From Bacteroidales bacterium (GTDB lineage: Bacteria > Bacteroidota > Bacteroidia > Bacteroidales > JAFGUD01): 56,477 nt of DNA. Under the pieces are notes generated by a model that saw only the letters and a list, made by a program, of their open reading frames with translations, was not told the origin of the DNA and did not search any database. Numbering within the stretch: position 1 is the stretch's first letter; every line of letters starts with the position of its first letter. The position numbers and the translations under genes are program-made. The stretch is taken from the NCBI GenBank assembly GCA_016936595.1, contig JAFGXO010000032.1, positions 1-56,477 on the forward strand, written 5' to 3'. Below, piece by piece: positions 51,712 to 56,477 of the stretch.

Positions 51712-53901
51712 ATGATAAAAATGGATGGAAAATCAATAAATAGACGAAAAAAAACTAACAATTATAGTGAAAACACAAAAACAATAGTTGAAAATGAGGA
51801 AATAATTAAAAATCCATCAAATATTGATGACAAAAAAACAGAAACAAATATTAATTTTGATGTCAAAAAAAATGTTATATATCTTTTTTTACTTGTAGTT
51901 GTTACTTTTGGGGTTTTTTCGCCAACATTTAAAAATACTTTTACAAATTGGGACGATGGTAAATATGTTGCCGAAAATCCTTTAATTCAACCTTTAAATT
52001 TTGAAACCGTAAAAGAAATTTTCTTTTCAAAAGATTTAGGGAAACGCTATTGGATGGGGAATTATCACCCCTTAACAATGTTGTCGTTGAGCATAAATTA
52101 CGCTTTTTCGGAGGTTGATGATGATGGTAATGCCAATGCTTTTGGTTTTCAGCTTGTGAATATTATTCTGCATGTTTTAAACACATTATTAGTGTTTTTT
52201 GTGATAAAATTATTGTTGAAAAATTTGAATATTGCTTTTTTTGCCGCAATTTTGTTTGGTATTCACACATTACACGTTGAAAGTGTTTCTTGGATTGCCG
52301 AGCGTAAAGATGTTTTATATACTTTTTTCTTTCTTTTAGGGTTGCTTTCGTATATTAAATATTCTTATGATTTTAAAATTCGTAACTATTTATTTGCTTT
52401 TCTGTTTTTCTTTCTGAGTTTATTGTCTAAAGGTCAGGCAGTTACATTGGCTGTAACGATAATTTTAATTGATTATTTTAAAGACCGAAAATTATTAAGC
52501 ACCAGAGTAATTGTAGAAAAATTATTATTTTTAATTTTGGCTTTTGTATTTGGTTTAATAGCAGTTACGGCACAAAAAGAAGGCAATGCTCTTCAGGTAA
52601 TTAACTCAACTCCTTTTTTAAATAGAATTGGAATAGCAAGTTATGGTTTTACGGTGTATATTTTAAAATTATTTGTACCAATAAATTTAAGTGCAGTTTA
52701 CCCATATCCCGATATTGTGCACCAAACAATTCCGGCGTATTTTTGGCTTGGCTTAATAACTGTTGCTTTAACAGCCTTTGCTGCTTTTAAAACAATGAAA
52801 TCTAATAAAATTATCTTTTTAGGGATTGGTTTTTTTGTGGTTAATATTGTTTTGCTTTTACAATTATTGCCAGTTGGAAGTGCTATATATGCAGATAGAT
52901 ACGTGTACATTCCTTCTATTGGATTTTATTTAATTTTTGCGTATTTTTTAAATAAAGTGAAAGATAAAAACATGCAATTTGTAATTCTAAGCGTTTATGT
53001 TGTCACTCTTTCATTTTTTACAATAAATAGAATTGATGATTGGAAAGACAGCACCACTTTGTGGGAAGACGTAGTTGTAAAACAGCCAAATTCGGTTGTT
53101 GCGTGGAATAATCTTGGAAGTGAGTATAATAGGACAGCAACATATTATTTAGATTCCGGAAATGTTCAAAAATTTGAAGAATATTCAAACAAAGCTATCG
53201 ATTGCTTTAATACAGCTATTATCCAAAAACCTGATTATACGAGTGCTTTTTATAATCGTGGATTTTCAAAATTTAACATTGCTGATTTTTCCGGCGACAC
53301 TACTATAATGCTGTCGGCTCTCGAAGATTTTAATAGTTCTATTTCAACTGATATTGAATTTTTTGAAGGTTATTTGCAGCGTGGTATTATTTACGATTGG
53401 CTTGGAAATTATCAAAAAGCAATTATTGATTTTAATTATGCTTTAAAATTCAGACCAAAAAATACACGCTTGATTGTTAACAGGGGTACAACAAAAGGCA
53501 AAACCGGCGACTATGATGGTGCTATTGATGATTTTAATTTAGCAATTAGTATAAATCCCGACCAACCACAGGCATATTCAAACAGAGGTTTAGCTTATGC
53601 TTTTAAAAAGGAATATGAATTGGCTATTGCAGATTATACAACATCTTTAAATTTTGAAAACGACGGAAAAACTTTTTTTAACAGGGGTATTGCATATTTT
53701 AGAATTGAAGATTATTCAAATGCAATTATTGATTTTGAAAAAGCAATTATGTTAAATTTTGCAATCGGTGAACTTTATTTTTATAAAGCTTTAAGTGAAC
53801 AAAATTTATCTCAAAAAGAAAAAGCTTGCGAAGATATGCAAAATGCTGTAAATAAAGGGTTTAAGCCGGCTTTAAATTATTTGCAAATTTTTTGTGGGTA
53901 A
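51712..53901 (+). CDS. TMTC-like multi-pass membrane protein with TPR repeats
   Basis: The 729-aa product has an Asn/Lys-rich cytoplasmic N-terminus (about 1-50) and about ten hydrophobic segments. A GT-C-type loop FKNTFTNWDDGKYVAENPLI and HPLTMLSLSINYAF follow the first helix. ADRYVYIPSIGFYLIF precedes the C-terminal half, which has TPR repeats (AWNNLGSEYNRTA, YTSAFYNRGFSKFN, TRLIVNRGTTKGKTGDYDGAIDDFNLAI, PQAYSNRGLAYAFKKEYELAI). The layout matches TMTC/PMT-like tetratricopeptide proteins of Bacteroidota, some of them predicted O-mannosyltransferase relatives. Acceptor unknown. A second in-frame ATG three codons on (51721) is an alternative start. Confidence 0.8.
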   Translation: MIKMDGKSINRRKKTNNYSENTKTIVENEEIIKNPSNIDDKKTETNINFDVKKNVIYLFLLVVVTFGVFSPTFKNTFTNWDDGKYVAENPLIQPLNFETVKEIFFSKDLGKRYWMGNYHPLTMLSLSINYAFSEVDDDGNANAFGFQLVNIILHVLNTLLVFFVIKLLLKNLNIAFFAAILFGIHTLHVESVSWIAERKDVLYTFFFLLGLLSYIKYSYDFKIRNYLFAFLFFFLSLLSKGQAVTLAVTIILIDYFKDRKLLSTRVIVEKLLFLILAFVFGLIAVTAQKEGNALQVINSTPFLNRIGIASYGFTVYILKLFVPINLSAVYPYPDIVHQTIPAYFWLGLITVALTAFAAFKTMKSNKIIFLGIGFFVVNIVLLLQLLPVGSAIYADRYVYIPSIGFYLIFAYFLNKVKDKNMQFVILSVYVVTLSFFTINRIDDWKDSTTLWEDVVVKQPNSVVAWNNLGSEYNRTATYYLDSGNVQKFEEYSNKAIDCFNTAIIQKPDYTSAFYNRGFSKFNIADFSGDTTIMLSALEDFNSSISTDIEFFEGYLQRGIIYDWLGNYQKAIIDFNYALKFRPKNTRLIVNRGTTKGKTGDYDGAIDDFNLAISINPDQPQAYSNRGLAYAFKKEYELAIADYTTSLNFENDGKTFFNRGIAYFRIEDYSNAIIDFEKAIMLNFAIGELYFYKALSEQNLSQKEKACEDMQNAVNKGFKPALNYLQIFCG

Positions 53902-53924
53902 TAAGTTTTCCAATATTTTTTAAA

Positions 53925-53962
53925 AAAAAGAACGCAAAATATTTTTGTTTTGCGTTCTTATT
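53925..53962. terminator. Bidirectional terminator between the TPR protein gene and frr
   Basis: AAGAACGCAAAA and TTTTGCGTTCTT pair over about 12 bp around TATTTTTG, with A- and T-rich flanks. It serves the plus-strand TPR gene (ends 53901) and the convergent minus-strand frr (ends 53980). Confidence 0.88.
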
Positions 53963-53979
53963 AATTTTATCTTTTAAAG

Positions 53980-54546
53980 TTAAACGCTCATAATATCTTT
54001 TTGTTTTGCGTCGATAACTTTGTCAATTTTTGCAGTAAATTCATCAGTAATTTTTTGAATATCGTCTTGTACGCCTTTAGATTCATCTTCAGAAATTTCT
54101 TTGCTTTTTTCTAATTGTTTAATTTCAGCAATTGTATCTCTTCTGATGTTACGAACAGCAATTTTAGCGTTTTCGCCTTCGTTTTTAACCATTTTAGACA
54201 TTTGTTGACGGCGTTCTTCGGTAAGTTCGGGTACAACAATACGAATAATTTCGCCATTATTTACCGGATTAAACCCCAAATTAGCTTTTAAAATTGCTTT
54301 TTCAACTTCGCCAATCATTTTCTTTTCCCAAGGTTGAATTACAATTGTTCGGGCATCTGAAGTTCCTACATTTGCCATTTGCGTTAAAGCAGTTAACGAC
54401 CCGTAGTAGTCAACTTTTACATCTTTTAACATTGCCGGCGATGCCTTGCCTGCTCTAATTTTTGTTAATTCTGATTCTAAGTGGTTTAATGCCTTATCCA
54501 TACGGTCTTTGGCATCGTCCATATAAATTTCAACTTCTTCGTTCAT
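53980..54546 (-). CDS. frr: Ribosome recycling factor
   Basis: This 188-aa product is ordinary RRF: MDKALNHLESELTKIRAGKASPAMLKDVKVDYYGSLTALTQMANV, TIVIQPWEKKMIGEVEKAIL, ANLGFNPVNNGEIIRIVVPELTEERRQQMSKMVKNEGE and a basic/acidic C-terminal helix. It splits post-termination ribosomes with EF-G. pyrH, its usual neighbour, is not in the window. A promoter-like site lies just upstream. Confidence 0.97.
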   Translation of the reverse strand: MNEEVEIYMDDAKDRMDKALNHLESELTKIRAGKASPAMLKDVKVDYYGSLTALTQMANVGTSDARTIVIQPWEKKMIGEVEKAILKANLGFNPVNNGEIIRIVVPELTEERRQQMSKMVKNEGENAKIAVRNIRRDTIAEIKQLEKSKEISEDESKGVQDDIQKITDEFTAKIDKVIDAKQKDIMSV

Positions 54547-54574
54547 TTTGTGATTGGTTTTTGTTTAAACGCCG

Positions 54575-54606
54575 CAAATATACCCTTTTTTTGAATATTT
54601 TCCAAT
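54575..54606 (-). promoter_or_regulatory. Predicted promoter of frr
   Basis: On the minus strand ATTG (54606-54603), a 20-base spacer and TATATTTG (54582-54575) match the Bacteroidota consensus. The minus-7 box ends 28 bases before the frr ATG. Confidence 0.6.
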
Positions 54607-54658
54607 TTTTAATTTTCAATGTTCTATTTAAGAGCATTTTTAAAACCTCCTTATATAT

Positions 54659-55420
54659 TTAAATAATATTTGAATGACGAATTACAAACTCATCGCAAAA
54701 TTTGTTATAGTCGGTTGCTCCATTACTATTGGGTTTGTATTGAAAAATATCAACTCCGTCTTTTGACGATTCTGCAAGATGAATGTTCTGTCGTATTTTT
54801 GCGGTGTAAAGTTTTTCATTAAAAAACACCTCAACTGTATTTTTAATTTCTTGATGAGAGCTAACTCTGGCGTCAAAAAAAGTAAGCAAAACGCCCTCTA
54901 CTGTTAGCATTTTATTTGCTTTTCGTTTTATTTTATTAACTACGCTTATTATTCGCGTAAGTCCTTTTACAGCAAGATAATGAGCTTGTAAAGGAATTAA
55001 AATTTCGTCGGCAGCTATAAAAGCGTTTATTGTTAATATTCCAAGAGAAGGTGGACAGTCGATTAATGTATAATCGTAGTCGTTTCTTACTTCATCTAAA
55101 AAAATTTTTAATAAATATTGATTGTTTGTCAGGTCTTGAGTATCGAGCAAAAAATTAGCCAAATCGCTGCGGGTTGGTACAATATGGATATTATTATTTA
55201 CAGCAAATGCTTGTTTTTCTTTTTTATCTTTAATAATTTCATATATAGAAGTTTGAAATTTTGTAACGCCAAAACAGTAAGTTAAATTTGCTTGTGGGTC
55301 AAAATCAATAAGTAGAACTTTTTTGCCTCGATTTGCTAAACCGGCTGCAAGATTAACAGTGGTTGTGGTTTTGCCTACTCCGCCTTTATTATTGCTTAAT
55401 GCTATTATTTTTCCTTCCAT
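54659..55420 (-). CDS. parA: ParA/Soj-family chromosome-partitioning ATPase
   Basis: This is a 253-aa ATPase with deviant Walker A SNNKGGVGKTTTTVNLAAGLA (about 9-29), DFDPQANLTYCFG, DYTLIDCPPSLGILTINAF and LTFFDARVSSHQEI, the layout of chromosomal ParA/Soj and of MinD-like family members. It would act in DNA segregation or positioning. parB and gidB, usual neighbours of chromosomal parA, are not adjacent; the gene lies beside a degraded, IS-containing region. It may be a stand-alone ParA-like protein and not the chromosomal partition ATPase. Confidence 0.9.
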   Translation of the reverse strand: MEGKIIALSNNKGGVGKTTTTVNLAAGLANRGKKVLLIDFDPQANLTYCFGVTKFQTSIYEIIKDKKEKQAFAVNNNIHIVPTRSDLANFLLDTQDLTNNQYLLKIFLDEVRNDYDYTLIDCPPSLGILTINAFIAADEILIPLQAHYLAVKGLTRIISVVNKIKRKANKMLTVEGVLLTFFDARVSSHQEIKNTVEVFFNEKLYTAKIRQNIHLAESSKDGVDIFQYKPNSNGATDYNKFCDEFVIRHSNII

Positions 55421-55549
55421 TTTAAAAATTTTATAAAAATAATAATTATCAGCTAAATTTTAAAATTATTCTGCTTTAATTAACTTAATTATTACTGCAT
55501 CAACTTCGGTGGCTGATTGTTTTAAACTGTTTTTTTTTGCCGATTGATA

Positions 55550-55826
55550 TTAAAATGTTACGTTATACGTTACGTGATTAATTGAAGTTGTGCTATTTTC
55601 AACAATTAAATAATTTGTAGTTTTTTTAGAATTAACAATAAAACTTGTTATGTTACTTGAAAAAAAATTGATTTTGAGTTTTAATATCCTCATTTAGGTA
55701 CGCAGATGCTGCATAACCACCGCTTGATGGTTCTATTTGAACAGAATAAAATACCGGAAGATACACAATATCTATATAATCTATTTTTCGATTATTGAAA
55801 GTTGTAGGAGGATTGTTTTCTGTAAC
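55550..55826 (-). pseudogene. Frameshifted gene remnant next to the transposase fragment
   Basis: The minus strand reads VTENNPPTTFNNRKIDYIDI and then VYLPVFYSVQIEPSSGGYAASAYLNEDIKTQNQFFFK to a stop. A second frame continues SSNITSFIVNSKKTTNYLIV and then ENSTTSINHVTYNVTF to TAA at 55550-55552. Together they look like about 95 codons of one gene separated by a frameshift. No start codon or known family is evident. The strand-rich C-terminus suggests an envelope protein (inference). The rest of 55421-55549 is AT-rich and featureless. Confidence 0.45.
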
Positions 55827-56029
55827 AATAAAATTATAATTTTAAGCATTGTTCTTGGTTAATAAGGAGGTTTGCCTTCTTTTGAAAAATCCTTCAATAA
55901 TGGTTCAATACGAATATGATTTACAAATTCATCAACAACTCTTAACAAATGATTTTTTGCAATTAAATCTTCAAGGTTTAATAGAAACATTGAGAGTTGA
56001 TTTTTATTTGTATCTTTGAATCGTTTCAT
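55826..56029 (-). pseudogene. Remnant of an IS1182-type transposase N-terminus
   Basis: The minus strand from ATG at 56029 encodes MKRFKDTNKNQLSMFLLNLE, then DLIAKNHLLRVVDEFVNHI, EGKPPY, a stop and PRTMLK. This closely follows the start of IS1182-family DDE transposases (K-N-Q-L...DLIPKNHLVRVVDEFV...GRPPYHPAMMLK). After about 60 codons it is interrupted by TAA and the similarity ends near 55826, so only a fragment survives. The DDE catalytic domain is absent, and no terminal inverted repeat was identified. Confidence 0.7.
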
Positions 56030-56206
56030 AATTTAAAATTTATGCTCAAATTTAGTAATTTATCGAATACCAGCAAAACGCGCTATGTTGAGCATCGTAA
56101 CTCATTAATAATCAATGCATCACGGCGTTTACGAGTCGTCGATTATCAAACGGTTAGATAGTTGTATCGATTTTAATATATTTTAACATTTTAGTGTTGA
56201 TACAAT

Positions 56207-56450
56207 CCCGACCCGTATGTAGTGGGGAACTTTAGTACCACAAAAAAGTCCCGAAGGGACGACCCGTATGTAGTGGGGAACTTTAGTACCACAAAAAAGT
56301 CCCGGAGGGACGACCCGTATGTAGTGGGGAACTTTAGTGTCACAAAAAAGTCCCGGAGGGACGACCCGTATGTAGTGGGGTACTTTAGTGCCACAAAAAA
56401 GTCCCGGAGGGACGACCCGTATGTAGTGGGGTACTTTAGTGCCCCCAAAT
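56207..56450. repeat. Tandem repeat array of 51-bp units (about five copies)
   Basis: GACCCGTATGTAGTGGGG recurs with exact 51-bp spacing at 56210, 56261, 56312, 56363 and 56414. Each full unit contains GTCCCGGAGGGAC or a variant, a small inverted repeat (TCCC...GGGA). The units differ by a few substitutions. Because 51 is a multiple of three, both strands stay open (SRRDDPYVVGNFSTTKK on plus, SLRDFFVVLKFPTTYGS on minus), which explains the two track ORFs. The array may continue past the window end. It looks like a known kind of Bacteroidota intergenic repeat, not a gene or CRISPR. Confidence 0.9.
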
Positions 56451-56477
56451 ATAAAATAACATTTTTATAATACACCA

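Noticed and set aside
54659-55420. Plasmid partition locus
   Set aside because: There is no parB, replication gene or partition-site cluster, and the flanking gene frr is chromosomal.
56207-56450. Possible CRISPR array
   Set aside because: The units are near-identical along their full 51 bp with no variable spacers, so it is a tandem repeat.
56191-56475. Track ORFs of 94 aa (minus) and 82 aa (plus) over the repeat array
   Set aside because: Both frames are open only because the 51-bp unit is a multiple of three; no start context or signal supports a gene.

Overview
The window is chromosomal DNA from an AT-rich member of the Bacteroidota, probably an anaerobic or facultative relative of the Bacteroidales/Marinilabiliales. 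The evidence is a SusC/SusD/SusE trio, a second CarboxypepD-type TonB-dependent receptor, a T9SS C-terminal sorting domain, LytTR and propeller-type regulators, a BACON-domain lipoprotein, a DUF4294 protein, and promoters that fit the Bacteroidota TTTG / TAnnTTTG pattern. No rRNA, tRNA, CRISPR array or intact mobile element was seen.

Layout. 1-3.4 kb: a decayed direct duplication (lipoprotein 5' end, terminator and 3' end of a TonB receptor gene) containing three small envelope genes and two remnants. 3.3-5.7 kb: an intact TonB-dependent receptor. 6.2-11.9 kb: a starch-type susC-susD-susE operon behind a LacI-type palindrome, with no glycoside hydrolase and no LacI gene in the window. 12-16 kb: a membrane LytTR regulator, a LolC/E-type permease, a DUF4294 protein and a PPK2 polyphosphate kinase.

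16.3-21.9 kb is the most interesting block. It is one co-directional cluster of nine genes: a DUF134 DNA-binding protein, a DUF5320-like Gly/Asn-rich peptide, a Cys-rich zinc-ribbon peptide, two MinD-like ATPases each with an inserted 2[4Fe-4S] ferredoxin domain, two NifX/NifB-like cofactor-binding proteins, a COG1237-type metallo-hydrolase and a DUF89 protein. It resembles gene sets seen in strict anaerobes whose function is not established. It has a recognisable promoter with an inverted repeat between the two boxes, a leader hairpin and an internal terminator. It looks like a regulated Fe-S or metal-cofactor assembly/handling system without nitrogenase.

21.9-34.1 kb: mostly housekeeping genes (orphan N6-adenine methyltransferase, GlpD, COG2509 flavoprotein, POT-type transporter, DHFR, RbfA, FtsX, lactonase-like MBL protein, HemW, PHA-system-like protein, aldo/keto reductase). 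34.2-43.5 kb: lineage-specific envelope genes, a broken small lipoprotein gene, a DUF4221-like protein, a two-component pair (971-aa propeller histidine kinase plus LytTR response regulator) and two paralogous small secreted proteins. 43.6-47.3 kb: CYTH protein, the N-degron pair clpS-aat, a BACON lipoprotein, a 166-bp imperfect palindrome and an AbiEii/DUF6922 toxin-antitoxin-like pair. 47.7-55.4 kb: SthA-like flavoprotein, T9SS cargo, LYS1-like dehydrogenase, TMTC-like TPR membrane protein, ribosome recycling factor and ParA. 55.5-56.5 kb: an IS1182-type transposase remnant, a decayed gene and a 51-bp tandem repeat running to the window edge.

Functions are assigned by recognising families in the translations; no database search was run. 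Coordinates of sites were counted by hand and may be off by a base or two.
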